Shown: positions 1 to 8,270, counted from the first letter of the stretch. The stretch is 9,749 nt of DNA from Sulfurimonas sp. (GCA_022712775.1 JAFLJZ010000020.1:1-9749); one strand, 5' to 3'. Notes: generated by a model from the sequence alone, not told the origin. A program made the numbers and translations.

Positions 1-967
1 AAGTGTCTTCATGTACACTACTAGATGAGTTATAAGTCACTTCTTCTATTACTTTATCTAAATGTTTTGGATTTATTAAACTAACATACGCTAAACCATC
101 TTCCATAAAATCCGCTTGTGTATAACCTAAAAGCTCAACAACATTTTCTGATACATAATCTATACTCCAGTTTTCATCATTATTCCATTTAAAAAGAATA
201 TATTCACCTTTATCAAAGAGATGTAGCGTATTTTCAAGTTCAAAATAAAGTTTTTTTAAGTCTTCACTCTTCTCTTCTAAATTTTCATTTAGTATCTCTA
301 TGTTTTTACTAATTGTTAAAAATAAAAGACTCACAATTAAAAAAAGTATTAATATAATTGGAAAAACAATACTTTTAATATCCTCAAACTTTAATTCAGA
401 TTCTCTTTTGAGTTTAAAAGCATAATCTCTTTCTATCTTTAACAAATCATTAATGGAGTAAATCACATTTACTATCTGAAGTCTAATATCATTAAATATA
501 GGATTTTCTATAGGAGAATCATGCTTATGATTTTCTAGATACTTTACAAGTTGTTTTATTTTTTTATTTATTGATGAAAATTCGTGTTGTACTTTTAAAA
601 AGTATTGTTTTTTATCTAAATAATATTGATTTTCTGATATATGCCTTCTATGATTATCCCACTCTTTTTTAATAAGTTCATTAGCAATAAGAAGAATCTC
701 AATACCATCCTTATGTGAAATTTTTTCTTTTTTCAACATCGACATGGTATCAACAACATTGATGGTATATATATCTTTAATTTCATTAAGACTCGTTACC
801 ATCATAATATTTGTATCGTAAAATTGGTTTGTTGCATCTTCTGCTTTTTGTGCAAAAATATAAAGCATTGAAGAGCTAATAATAAAAGTTAAAGTTAAAA
901 TTAATACAAGAACAAAAAGCTTTTTATGCAGACTTAATTTATTGAGTAAATTATGAAAGGCAGACAT
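1..967 (-). CDS. Membrane-bound PAS sensor protein, C-terminus cut by window edge
   Basis: Only the N-terminal 322 residues lie in the window; the frame is still open at the left edge. A membrane helix (about residues 16-39) is followed by a roughly 155-residue, mostly helical extracytoplasmic region, then a second membrane helix (about 199-218). A short charged coiled-coil-like linker (about 221-248) leads into a PAS domain from about residue 250, recognisable by the segment WSIDYVSENVVELLGY. The output domain is missing, so it may be a histidine kinase, a diguanylate cyclase or another signalling protein. The ATG (965-967) lies 1 nt after the stop of the upstream binding-protein gene, with a weak GGGTGA-like ribosome site, so translation is probably coupled. 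That arrangement suggests the helical outer domain reads the state of the binding protein; this is inference. The translation is certain, the sensor class is likely, and the output type is unknown. Confidence 0.85.
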   Translation of the reverse strand, partial: MSAFHNLLNKLSLHKKLFVLVLILTLTFIISSSMLYIFAQKAEDATNQFYDTNIMMVTSLNEIKDIYTINVVDTMSMLKKEKISHKDGIEILLIANELIKKEWDNHRRHISENQYYLDKKQYFLKVQHEFSSINKKIKQLVKYLENHKHDSPIENPIFNDIRLQIVNVIYSINDLLKIERDYAFKLKRESELKFEDIKSIVFPIILILFLIVSLLFLTISKNIEILNENLEEKSEDLKKLYFELENTLHLFDKGEYILFKWNNDENWSIDYVSENVVELLGYTQADFMEDGLAYVSLINPKHLDKVIEEVTYNSSSSVHEDT

Positions 968-968
968 T

Positions 969-2138
969 TTATTTTTCACCCTTACTAACTTCAACAAAAT
1001 TATTGTTTTCATACTTTGTAATGTAAACTTTATCAAGTGCTTGATTGTCATACTTAGAAAAAGAAATTTCTAAATCTGCTAAACTTGATTTATCCAGTTT
1101 AGTAAAGGCCGCAATAAAATTTTCTCTGTCTACGTCCCTACCACTTTTTTTCATTGCAGAGACAATAAGTTTAGCAGATAAAAAACCTTCTAAAGACACG
1201 AAAGTAAACTCTTTGTTTGGAAATTGTTTTTTATAAATATTTTGATACTCTAAAACACTTTTATTTGAACTATTCCAAGGTAGTGGTACTACTTGCGAGA
1301 TTAAAACATTTTGCATTTTAGAATCTAATGCTTTTACCAATGCCTCACTACCTACAAAAGATATGTTACAAAACAGAGTTTCATTAAGTCCCTTTTCTCT
1401 TGCACTTTTTATAAAATGAGCAGATGGTTTATATGCACCAATAAGTACAATAGCTTCAGGATTGCTCTTTTTAATTACATTCAGCGCATTTACATAAGAG
1501 AGCGTATTTCTTCTATACCTACCCTCAGATAATAGCTTTAAACCTCTCTTATTAAGTGCCTGCGTTACACCATTATAACCTGCTTTACCATAACTATCAT
1601 TTTGATAAAAAACAGATATTTTTGTGATGTTTTTTGTACTTGTGAGATACTCTATAAGTGCTTCAGTCTCCTGAAAATAACTACTTCTGAGATTTATAAT
1701 AAATTTATTACTAGAATCTCTTAGTAGTTGTGCCCCTGTAAATGGTGTTAAAAACGGAGTGGCATATTGCTCAGTTACTCGAATGGCTGCCTTAGATGTT
1801 GGCGTACCAATTTCACCAAAAAGTGCAAATACTTTAGTTTTAAGAATAAGATCTTGTGTATTTTTAGTAGCATAACTTGGCTCGTACTTGTCATCAAGAC
1901 TAATAAGTTTGATTTTTCTATTGTGCACCCCACCTTTTTCATTTATGTGATTAAAGTATGAATTAGCACCATTTTTAAACTCGAATCCTAGATTCTTTGC
2001 CGGGCCACTTAAGGCACAACTTTGACCTAAAATAATTTCATTATTTGAAATACCCTGTTTTAAATTAGATGGTTTATATACTAGCACTACAATTAATGCT
2101 ATGACTATGATAAATAGTAAAGTTACCTTATATCTCAT
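969..2138 (-). CDS. Branched-chain amino acid-type (LivK-like) periplasmic substrate-binding protein
   Basis: The 389-residue product has a hydrophobic N-terminal segment (about 5-20) and then a type I periplasmic binding fold of the Peripla_BP_6 family. Recognisable parts are the first strand IILGQSCALSGPAKNLG (about 35-51), FKNGANSYFNHINEKGGV (about 54-71) and the strand-turn ISVFYQNDSYGKAG. There is no lipobox cysteine near the N-terminus and no clear signal peptidase I site, so the protein may stay anchored by its signal segment. Family members bind branched-chain amino acids, amides or related small solutes; the ligand here cannot be told from sequence. No permease or ATPase gene is adjacent. 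The gene starts 3 nt after frdB stops and ends 1 nt before a membrane PAS sensor begins, which suggests a sensory rather than transport role and co-transcription with the frd genes. The start has little Shine-Dalgarno match, consistent with translational coupling. Confidence 0.88.
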   Translation of the reverse strand: MRYKVTLLFIIVIALIVVLVYKPSNLKQGISNNEIILGQSCALSGPAKNLGFEFKNGANSYFNHINEKGGVHNRKIKLISLDDKYEPSYATKNTQDLILKTKVFALFGEIGTPTSKAAIRVTEQYATPFLTPFTGAQLLRDSSNKFIINLRSSYFQETEALIEYLTSTKNITKISVFYQNDSYGKAGYNGVTQALNKRGLKLLSEGRYRRNTLSYVNALNVIKKSNPEAIVLIGAYKPSAHFIKSAREKGLNETLFCNISFVGSEALVKALDSKMQNVLISQVVPLPWNSSNKSVLEYQNIYKKQFPNKEFTFVSLEGFLSAKLIVSAMKKSGRDVDRENFIAAFTKLDKSSLADLEISFSKYDNQALDKVYITKYENNNFVEVSKGEK

Positions 2139-2141
2139 TAC

Positions 2142-2885
2142 TTAATTATTTACAGCAGTTTTAATCATCATTCTACGTAAATACGCAATCTTACTTTGAA
2201 GAGGCAAATCTTTAGGGCATACATCTTCACAACCAAGAAGTGTCATACAACCAAATACACCATCTTCATCGCCAATAATTTCATAATATTCTTCATCCGT
2301 TCTATCATCTCTAGGGTCTAAATGAAATCTTGCCATTTTGTTGAGCCCTACTGCTCCAACAAAGTTTTCATTCATTTGAATATTTCCACATCCAGCTACA
2401 CAACATCCACACTCTACACAACGGTCAAGTTCATAAATTTCATCAGATAAGGCAGGCTCCATTCTCTCTTCGAGTTTATCAAAGTTTAATTCTTCTTCTT
2501 TTTCATGTATCCAAGTCTCAAGTCTGTCATTTAATCCACTCATCCATTTTCCTGTATAAATGGATAAATCTTTTATAAGTTCAAAAAGAGGAAGAGGGGC
2601 TAAGGTTATGGTCTCATCTAAGGTTGAAGTTAAAGTACGACACGCTAATGTTGGACGACCATTTACCAGCATTGAGCACGAACCACAAATACCCGCTCGA
2701 CATACAAAGTCAAACATCAAAGAATTATCATGATGTTCTCGTATTTCATTGAGTGCAATGTAGAGTGTCATTCCATGCGCTTCTTCTACCTCAAAAGTTT
2801 CCATTTGTGGAAAATCTTCTGAATCATTAGGATCAAACCTAAGAATACTTATTTTTAATAATCTTGGCTGTTTTTCATCACTCAT
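2142..2885 (-). CDS. frdB: Fumarate reductase / succinate dehydrogenase iron-sulfur subunit
   Basis: This 247-residue subunit carries electrons between the diheme membrane subunit and the FAD subunit. The N-terminal ferredoxin-like domain has [2Fe-2S] ligands Cys62, Cys67, Cys70 and Cys82 (CRAGICGSC followed by LAC). The C-terminal domain has [11 protein letters not shown] (Cys156, 159, 162, 166) and [12 protein letters not shown] (Cys213, 219, 223), giving the ligand sets of a [4Fe-4S] and a [3Fe-4S] cluster. Spacing matches the Wolinella succinogenes enzyme with an offset of about five residues. Its ATG overlaps the frdA stop as ATGA, and a strong AGGAGA ribosome site (2892-2897) lies 6 nt upstream inside frdA. 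No ligand is missing. Sequence alone does not decide whether the complex runs mainly as fumarate reductase or succinate dehydrogenase. Confidence 0.97.
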   Translation of the reverse strand: MSDEKQPRLLKISILRFDPNDSEDFPQMETFEVEEAHGMTLYIALNEIREHHDNSLMFDFVCRAGICGSCSMLVNGRPTLACRTLTSTLDETITLAPLPLFELIKDLSIYTGKWMSGLNDRLETWIHEKEEELNFDKLEERMEPALSDEIYELDRCVECGCCVAGCGNIQMNENFVGAVGLNKMARFHLDPRDDRTDEEYYEIIGDEDGVFGCMTLLGCEDVCPKDLPLQSKIAYLRRMMIKTAVNN

Positions 2886-4870
2886 ACATTTTCTCCTAGT
2901 CTCTCATTTTTACCTTGGTATTTTGGTGGTAATTTATCTAAATACGGCATTAATGCATTTTGAATCTCAAAACGATCAGCTCCTGAAGCTTTTAGTTTTT
3001 CTTTAATCGCATCAACTGTGTCTTGTCTTACCTTTGTATCTGGATGATGCTCGGTTGAATCTTCTCCATAACCACGAAATCCTGGAGGTAGTTCCATATT
3101 TGCTATTGGAATCTCTTCGTAGGTTACGGTAGGCAAGGTTTGGTCTTTATCTGGCCATGAGGTAATCGTCCTGTTTAACCAGTTTTTATCATCACGAGCT
3201 GGATAATCCTCACGAGAATGTGCCCCTCTACTTTCAGTTCTCTGTAATGCTCCAATCGCTACCGTTAAAGCAACCTTTAACATCATTTGCGTTCGATATG
3301 CATTTACCAATGCTGGATTTGCCGCACGAGATTTACAACGAAAAACTTCTATATTTTTTGAGCGTTTATACAGATCTTCAAGTTCATCAACTGCCTCCTG
3401 CAAATCTTTACCATTTCTAAAGATTCCAACTTTTTCCATCATAATCTCTTCCATACGACGGCGAAGAACGTAAGCATCCTCTCCATTTTCTCTAGTTAAC
3501 AAGACTTCTAGTTTTTCTCTTTGCGTATTTAATGCCTCTTCAATTTTTGAAGAATGTATATGCATAGAACTATCAGGAGAATCACAAAAATCAGCTATAT
3601 GCTCTGCTAGCATCATTCCCGAAACCACTGTCTCACTTACAGAATTTCCACCAAGGCGATTAAATCCGTGTAAATCCCAACAAGCAGCTTCACCACATGA
3701 GTAAAGACCTGTTAAAGTTTGTGATTCTCCTGTATATTTTGTTCTAATTCCACCCATTGAATAGTGTTGTGTTGGACGAACAGGAATCCAATCAACTGCT
3801 GGGTCTATCCCTAAAAAGTTTTCACAAATCTCTTTGACTTCACGAAGATTTTTTTCAATATGTGCACGACCTAGAATCGTGATATCTAACCATAAGTGAT
3901 CACCATAACGAGACTTAACACCCTTGCCTTTTCTTATATGCTCGGTCATTCTACGACTCACAACATCTCGAGAAGCCAACTCTTTTTTATCTGGCTCATA
4001 ATCTGGCATAAATCTGTAACCATCTTTATCTAAAAGAAGTCCACCATCTCCTCGACAACCCTCAGTAGTTAGAATCCCAACTGGAACAATCGCAGTTGGA
4101 TGAAACTGAATAGCTTCCATATTTCCTAGTGTTGCGATTCCTGTCTCAAGTGCTAATGCCTGTCCAGTTCCTTGACAAATAATTGCATTTGTAGAAACAC
4201 TATAAATTCGACCGTATCCACCAGTAGCAATAGTAGTCGCTTTTGAAACATAAGCTACTAACTCACCAGTTCTCAAATTTCTAGAAATCGCTCCGTAACA
4301 ACGACCGTCATCAACTATTAAGCAAAGAGCTTCTTGGCGTTCGTGTATTACAACTTTTTCTTGCTTTGCTTTGTTATCCATAGCATAAAGCATAGAGTGT
4401 CCAGTTCCATCAGATGTATAGCAAGTTCGCCATTTTTTTGTACCACCAAAATCTCTTGCAGTGATAAGCCCATGTGCCTCATCTTTTTCGGTAATAGTTA
4501 CTTTTTGCGCATTTATAATCGCCTGTCTATCTCCACGTTGTACCCTACTCCAAGGAACACCCCAATGTGCAAGCTCACGAATAGCCTTTGGTGCACAATG
4601 AACAAACATACGAGCGACCTCTTGGTCTGCTCCCCAGTCACTTCCCTTTATAGTATCAGAGAAGTGTACATCTTCGTTATCGCCCTCACCCATATTTGAG
4701 GAAGCTAAAGATGCTTGCATACCACCTTGTGCAGCGCACGAGTGGGAACGCTTTGGTGGTACTAAAGTAAGAATTAAAGCATCATGACCTCTTTGTTTTA
4801 GCCCAGTTGCTACACGAAGACCTGCAAGCCCTCCACCAATGATTAAAACATCTGTATACTTAATTTTCAT
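2882..4870 (-). CDS. frdA: Fumarate reductase / succinate dehydrogenase flavoprotein subunit
   Basis: This 662-residue catalytic subunit interconverts fumarate and succinate at a covalently bound FAD on the cytoplasmic face. The dinucleotide-binding motif [13 protein letters not shown] lies at residues 11-23. His43 in [10 protein letters not shown] is the expected covalent FAD attachment residue. Active-site residues known from the Wolinella enzyme are present: His257 (QFHPTA), Arg301 ([11 protein letters not shown]), His369 (PTQHYSMGG) and Arg405 ([10 protein letters not shown]). The C-terminal helical domain carries the family segment [18 protein letters not shown]. Length is close to the 656 residues of Wolinella FrdA. 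The ATG overlaps the frdC stop by one base (TAATG) and is served by GGAGG (4878-4882) 7 nt upstream, so translation is coupled. The gene is intact with no missing key residue. It probably serves fumarate respiration or the reductive TCA cycle. Confidence 0.98.
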   Translation of the reverse strand: MKIKYTDVLIIGGGLAGLRVATGLKQRGHDALILTLVPPKRSHSCAAQGGMQASLASSNMGEGDNEDVHFSDTIKGSDWGADQEVARMFVHCAPKAIRELAHWGVPWSRVQRGDRQAIINAQKVTITEKDEAHGLITARDFGGTKKWRTCYTSDGTGHSMLYAMDNKAKQEKVVIHERQEALCLIVDDGRCYGAISRNLRTGELVAYVSKATTIATGGYGRIYSVSTNAIICQGTGQALALETGIATLGNMEAIQFHPTAIVPVGILTTEGCRGDGGLLLDKDGYRFMPDYEPDKKELASRDVVSRRMTEHIRKGKGVKSRYGDHLWLDITILGRAHIEKNLREVKEICENFLGIDPAVDWIPVRPTQHYSMGGIRTKYTGESQTLTGLYSCGEAACWDLHGFNRLGGNSVSETVVSGMMLAEHIADFCDSPDSSMHIHSSKIEEALNTQREKLEVLLTRENGEDAYVLRRRMEEIMMEKVGIFRNGKDLQEAVDELEDLYKRSKNIEVFRCKSRAANPALVNAYRTQMMLKVALTVAIGALQRTESRGAHSREDYPARDDKNWLNRTITSWPDKDQTLPTVTYEEIPIANMELPPGFRGYGEDSTEHHPDTKVRQDTVDAIKEKLKASGADRFEIQNALMPYLDKLPPKYQGKNERLGENV

Positions 4871-5601
4871 TAGTGTGCCTCCAAGTTAATCGTTTTTGAT
4901 TTATATTTTACGCCATCAGAAAAATCATGATTTAACCCTATGTATGTATACTTGACTAACGAAGCTAAGCCTATAAGAAGGTATCCAGCTATTAAAAATT
5001 TCATAATGAGTTTAAATCTTTTACGGGAGAGTTTTGTATTTTTTCCCTCCATAAAACCCCACTTCAAAGCTAAACGGTAAAGCCCAACAAAGGCGTGTAA
5101 TACGACTGAGATAAGAAGAAGTAAATATAAGGGTCCCATCATTTCATCTACGATTCTTGATGAACTTGCATAGGGACCAATATTTGATGGTTGACTCATC
5201 ATAATGTATAAGTGAACTGAGCCTGTGAAAAACATAACAAAGCCTGTTGTAACTTGAAGCATCCAAAGAGAAGTATCTTCATGTTTCATGCTTGACATAT
5301 GATTTTTCATTATTTTATATTTTTTATAATCAGATGGAAACTTTCGCATAGCGGTTCCTGCATGCACAACAAATATCACCGAAATTGCAGCTGCAAAAAA
5401 GGATACAATCCCAGGATATGTCTCACCAAAAAAGTAATATCCTTCAAACATAATCGTGACCTTATACATTGCTTCATTTGAGATAAGTATAGAAGCCTCA
5501 AATAAAAGGTGCCCCATTATAAAAATCGCTAAAATTAATCCCGTTGCGCTTTGAATAAAATCAAGCCTAGCTGGTGTTTTATCTATCTCTTTTTTCTTCA
5601 T
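4870..5601 (-). CDS. frdC: Fumarate reductase diheme cytochrome b membrane subunit
   Basis: The 243-residue membrane anchor has about five transmembrane helices and handles quinone chemistry with two b hemes. Counting from the chosen start, heme ligands equivalent to Wolinella His44, His93, His143 and His182 are His31 (MGHLLF), His80 ([12 protein letters not shown]), His130 (GSVHLYIMM) and His169 ([10 protein letters not shown]). Glu53 (MFEGYYF) matches the menaquinol-site Glu66. The residue matching Glu180 of the E-pathway is Val167 (codon GTA at 5101-5103), which is unusual. The family WMWPLY segment reads MMGPLY. I chose the ATG at 5599-5601 because GAGAG lies 5 nt upstream and because it gives a leader of about 25 nt from the proposed promoter. 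An in-frame ATG at 5611-5613 would add four residues (MREC) but has no ribosome site. First gene of the frdCAB operon. Confidence 0.95.
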   Translation of the reverse strand: MKKKEIDKTPARLDFIQSATGLILAIFIMGHLLFEASILISNEAMYKVTIMFEGYYFFGETYPGIVSFFAAAISVIFVVHAGTAMRKFPSDYKKYKIMKNHMSSMKHEDTSLWMLQVTTGFVMFFTGSVHLYIMMSQPSNIGPYASSSRIVDEMMGPLYLLLLISVVLHAFVGLYRLALKWGFMEGKNTKLSRKRFKLIMKFLIAGYLLIGLASLVKYTYIGLNHDFSDGVKYKSKTINLEAH

Positions 5602-5633
5602 ACACTCTCTCATTATATTTTTATCACAAGTCT

Positions 5634-5639
5634 ACTATA
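5634..5639 (-). promoter_or_regulatory. Candidate -10 box for the frdCAB operon
   Basis: On the minus strand this reads TATAGT directly after a T-rich run (TTAGTTTTTT), the layout typical of sigma-70 promoters in Campylobacterota, which often lack a clear -35 box. Transcription would begin near 5627, leaving about 25 nt to the frdC start at 5601. No FNR- or CRP-like palindrome is evident around it. This is a motif match only. Confidence 0.35.
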
Positions 5640-5656
5640 AAAAACTAATTTTATGC

Positions 5657-5662
5657 TAATAT
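5657..5662 (+). promoter_or_regulatory. Candidate extended -10 box for the four-helix membrane protein gene
   Basis: TGCTAATAT forms an extended -10 box (TG at 5654-5655, then TAATAT) preceded by T-rich DNA. It shares the string TTTATGCTA with the candidate promoter of the NIT-domain gene near 8804. The leader would be only about 12 nt but would still include the AAGGT ribosome site at 5671-5675. It sits back-to-back with the frd promoter in a 67-bp intergenic space. Confidence 0.3.
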
Positions 5663-5680
5663 TCTATAAAAAGGTAGATT

Positions 5681-6097
5681 ATGATTTATACATTTATTCA
5701 CACAATACATATTTTTTCTGTTTTTATCTATGGCGGATTTTTATTCGTTGATATTTTATTTCTCTCAAAAATGAAACAAACTCTTAGTGATGAAGAGCAT
5801 AAAATTGCCAGAGAAGCAATTATGATTCATGTAAGAAAAGTTGTCCCCTATGCTTTAATGGTAGCAGTTGCGAGTGGTCTTTATATGTTTTTTACTGTAT
5901 TTGGAGAGATTGCAGAAACTGGTTTAAGTAGTTTTCAAATTATGTTAAGTATTAAAGCATTTTTAGGATTATGGTTAGGCTTTAGGGGAATCAATCAAAA
6001 ACTTTTTGGAATTAATCCATGGGTTTTTAAAAGTCATCTTTTTCCCTTTTCTCTCGTTGTTATAATTATATTACTATCACAAATGATGTATTTGTAA
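5681..6097 (+). CDS. Small four-helix integral membrane protein, possibly CopD/HemJ-like
   Basis: The 138-residue product is almost wholly membrane embedded, with helices at about residues 3-27, 53-75, 85-103 and 116-137. The amphipathic segment between helices 1 and 2 is charged (KMKQTLSDEEHKIAREA). Histidines at His7 and His10 (TFIHTIHIF), His50 and His118 lie at or near helix ends. That resembles small heme- or copper-handling membrane proteins of the CopD/HemJ type, but I recognise no diagnostic motif, so the family call is tentative. The ATG has a good ribosome site (AAGGT at 5671-5675, 5 nt upstream). It diverges from frdC with 67 bp between them and precedes the CZB chemoreceptor gene by 56 bp, which appears to have its own promoter. 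A role near the fumarate reductase complex is possible from position alone. Confidence 0.8.
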   Translation: MIYTFIHTIHIFSVFIYGGFLFVDILFLSKMKQTLSDEEHKIAREAIMIHVRKVVPYALMVAVASGLYMFFTVFGEIAETGLSSFQIMLSIKAFLGLWLGFRGINQKLFGINPWVFKSHLFPFSLVVIIILLSQMMYL

Positions 6098-6121
6098 AGA
6101 GATATTATTATATTTTTGTGA

Positions 6122-6127
6122 TATACT
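6122..6127 (+). promoter_or_regulatory. Candidate extended -10 box for the CZB chemoreceptor gene
   Basis: TGATATACT supplies an extended TG and the box TATACT, preceded by a TATTTTT tract. Transcription would begin near 6134, giving a leader of about 20 nt before the ATG at 6154 that contains the ribosome site AAAGG (6141-6145). Motif match only. Confidence 0.4.
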
Positions 6128-6153
6128 ATTGATAAAAATAAAAGGCTAGCTTG

Positions 6154-7815
6154 ATGTTTAAAAATCTCAGTATACATAAAAAAATGAACTACTTAATCGC
6201 TATTGCAACTATCTCAGTTATAGGCGCTACTTTATTTGTCTATGCATTTATGACACACCTACAAAGTGAATATGATCTTATATCTAAAAATACGAAAACA
6301 GTACAAGTACAAATACTAGAAGTTGAAAAAACTCTAAATGAAGATTATGACAAATACAAAACTGACCTCAGTTCTTTGGCTAATACTTCACAAAGCTCTA
6401 TTAAAAAATTAAAAGAGATTAAACATAAAGAATTAGATGAAGGTTCAGACAATCTTTCATTTTTAATGAATTTTTACAAAAATTTTGTTTTTATTCTTGG
6501 CTTTTCAGTTGGAATTATTGTTTTCATTATCGCAACTATTATTAGAAAATCCATCACTGGTGGTATCGCTGAATTTACTTCACTTATAAAACATGCAGCT
6601 TCTGGAGATTTCAGCGAGGAATGTACAAATTGCGATTCAGCTACTGAACTTGGAATACTTGGAACACAGTTATCTAAACTTATGAATAGTGTAAAGATGC
6701 TTATAAATGAGATTAATATTACGATTACAGATGCTTCAAATGGAGTTTTCACGCATCAAATTTCATCAAAATCTATGGAAGGTGAATTCGTAAATGCGAT
6801 TGAAAATGTATCAAATAGTATAAAATATATGAAATCACAAAGTATGAAAGTAGCTAGAGATACATTTAACTCTCAGCTCAGTTCAAAAAATACTAATGTA
6901 TCAGAATCTTTATCAATTATTATCTCTAACCTAAGAGAAAACATTGGTAATTTAAAAGAAGTGACTAGGGCTACAACACATGCCTCAGATTTATCGATTA
7001 GCTCTCGTAATAATATTGCTGCTATCGTTAAGGAACTTAACGACTTAAACGAACAAGTAAACAATAACAACGCAAATATAAGTGAATTAGCTGCTCAAAC
7101 AAATGATATTACATCTGTTATAGAACTCATCACGGACATCGCAGACCAAACAAATTTACTTGCTTTAAATGCCGCTATCGAAGCTGCACGTGCTGGTGAA
7201 CATGGACGAGGATTTGCTGTTGTTGCTGATGAGGTACGAAAGTTAGCTGAACGTACACATAAGGCTACAGGAGAGATATCTGTATCTATAAAATCTCTTC
7301 AGCAAGGAATGAGTGATATTCAAGGTAGTTCAACAATAATGAGAAAAACTGTTGAAGGTTCAACTGAAAAAATCAATAATTTTGAATCTACATTAGAAGA
7401 TCTTAGTAGTAGTTCAACTAAAATTGTTACGTACTCTTACGAAATGGAAAACAGTATTTTTATTGTTCTAGCTAAGTTAGATCATATATTATATAAATTT
7501 CGTGCATATAACTCTGTTATGTCTCTTGAACTATTACTTGAGACATCTACACCGCATGAGTGTCGTCTTGGAATCTGGTATGATAATGAAGGAAAAGAAA
7601 GATTTTCTAACACAAGTTCATATTCTAAAATAACGACCCCTCACGCTGTAGTCCATAATAATGCAAATCAGAATTTAACATACTTAGATAATGATGCAGC
7701 AAATAATACTTTACAACATGCAGATGAGATAATCGACAACTTCGATAAAATGGAAACTGCTTCTGTGGAACTATTTAAACTTATGGATACTATGCTTTTA
7801 GAATCTAAATCCTAG
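6154..7815 (+). CDS. Methyl-accepting chemotaxis protein with C-terminal CZB zinc-binding domain
   Basis: This 553-residue chemoreceptor has membrane helices at about residues 12-34 and 110-130 around a short helical outer region of roughly 75 residues. HAMP-like modules follow (about 131-230). The conserved signalling hairpin that contacts CheA/CheW lies near residues 326-368 ([20 protein letters not shown], then [16 protein letters not shown]). The C-terminus is a CZB domain with all four expected zinc ligands: His444 ([12 protein letters not shown]), Cys470 (HECRLGIWY), His497 and His501 (TPHAVVH). CZB domains are reported to bind zinc and, through the cysteine, to respond to zinc or oxidants such as hypochlorous acid. 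I chose the ATG at 6154 over the adjacent TTG at 6151 because AAAGG lies 8 nt upstream. A CxxC pair (Cys157, Cys160) sits in the first HAMP-like module, and these with Cys470 are the only cysteines. Confidence 0.95.
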   Translation: MFKNLSIHKKMNYLIAIATISVIGATLFVYAFMTHLQSEYDLISKNTKTVQVQILEVEKTLNEDYDKYKTDLSSLANTSQSSIKKLKEIKHKELDEGSDNLSFLMNFYKNFVFILGFSVGIIVFIIATIIRKSITGGIAEFTSLIKHAASGDFSEECTNCDSATELGILGTQLSKLMNSVKMLINEINITITDASNGVFTHQISSKSMEGEFVNAIENVSNSIKYMKSQSMKVARDTFNSQLSSKNTNVSESLSIIISNLRENIGNLKEVTRATTHASDLSISSRNNIAAIVKELNDLNEQVNNNNANISELAAQTNDITSVIELITDIADQTNLLALNAAIEAARAGEHGRGFAVVADEVRKLAERTHKATGEISVSIKSLQQGMSDIQGSSTIMRKTVEGSTEKINNFESTLEDLSSSSTKIVTYSYEMENSIFIVLAKLDHILYKFRAYNSVMSLELLLETSTPHECRLGIWYDNEGKERFSNTSSYSKITTPHAVVHNNANQNLTYLDNDAANNTLQHADEIIDNFDKMETASVELFKLMDTMLLESKS

Positions 7816-7823
7816 ATTCTAAA
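7797..7823. terminator. Inverted repeat between convergent genes, possible weak terminator
   Basis: TTTAGAATCTA and TAGATTCTAAA form a perfect 11-bp stem around the five-base loop AATCC. The repeat spans the end and stop codon of the chemoreceptor gene and lies 5 bp from the stop of the convergent 123-codon gene. The position suits a bidirectional terminator. However, the stem is AT-rich and no clear U-tract follows on either strand, so termination is uncertain. Confidence 0.4.
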
Positions 7824-7828
7824 CAAAA

Positions 7829-8200
7829 CTATTCCCAATCATCATATTTGGAATTAACATGCTTGTCTTTCTTATAACGTTTAGCATTTTTACTCTTATC
7901 TAACTGGTTAGAGCTGTAAATAATTTCTTCTTTTATATCCTCTATCTCTTTATCAGAATCTTTATATGTGGCAATTTTTTTAACTAAAACTTGTAAATCT
8001 TTCAATTCACCCTTGTATAAATCAATCTCATCAATTCTCTTCAAAAGTTTCAAAGCATTTACAATTTTTTTATCAAAACCTTTTTTTGAAAGTTCAGGAG
8101 TATTCATTAAATATGAAATTATACTTTTATGGAATCTTTCTAATGCTCTAATATAACGAAGTCTATTAGAACTATCTATTACTTTTTGTGATGCTGCCAT
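7829..8200 (-). CDS. Hypothetical lysine-rich helical protein
   Basis: I do not recognise this 123-residue protein. It is strongly charged and predicted mostly helical, with no membrane segment, signal peptide, cysteine or evident catalytic motif. The C-terminal third is very basic (DKSKNAKRYKKDKHV) and ends in an acidic YDDWE tail. The N-terminal half (KVIDSSNRLRYIRALERFHK) could form an amphipathic helix. The ATG at 8198-8200 has GAGGAAG upstream, though about 10 nt away, a little long. It converges with the chemoreceptor gene and diverges from the rhodanese gene, so it is a single-gene unit. Base composition resembles its neighbours and gives no sign of transfer. It is probably real because the frame is unbroken, has a ribosome site and a promoter-like sequence, and fills the interval. 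Function unknown. Confidence 0.75.
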   Translation of the reverse strand: MAASQKVIDSSNRLRYIRALERFHKSIISYLMNTPELSKKGFDKKIVNALKLLKRIDEIDLYKGELKDLQVLVKKIATYKDSDKEIEDIKEEIIYSSNQLDKSKNAKRYKKDKHVNSKYDDWE

Positions 8201-8231
8201 CTTTTGCTGACTTCCTCATTATTTAAATTTG

Positions 8232-8239
8232 ATTATAAT
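8232..8239. promoter_or_regulatory. Overlapping divergent -10 boxes between the hypothetical and rhodanese genes
   Basis: The palindrome ATTATAAT contains TATAAT on both strands: 8234-8239 on plus and 8232-8237 on minus. On plus, transcription would start near 8246, about 25 nt before the TTG start of the rhodanese gene. On minus, the start would fall about 25 nt before the 8200 ATG. A second copy of GATTATAA at 8245-8252 offers another plus-strand -10 candidate (TATAAC, 8248-8253). Confidence 0.4.
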
Positions 8240-8270
8240 TTCAAGATTATAACACTATATTGGATAAAAC

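Noticed and set aside
4334..4699. A 121-codon open frame on the plus strand opposite frdA
   Set aside because: It lies wholly antisense to a well-conserved frdA region, has no ribosome site and yields a composition unlike any real protein; it is a shadow of the frdA codons. Other opposite-strand frames in frdA, frdC, the binding-protein gene and the chemoreceptor are rejected for the same reason.
5602..5613. Upstream ATG giving a four-residue longer FrdC
   Set aside because: It has no purine-rich ribosome site and would leave only about 13 nt of leader; the ATG at 5599-5601 with GAGAG is preferred, although the longer form cannot be excluded.
6116..6135. GTGAT...TTGATAA resembling a degenerate FNR/CRP half-site pair
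   Set aside because: The halves do not form a proper TTGAT-N4-ATCAA palindrome and they overlap the better-supported -10 box of the chemoreceptor gene.
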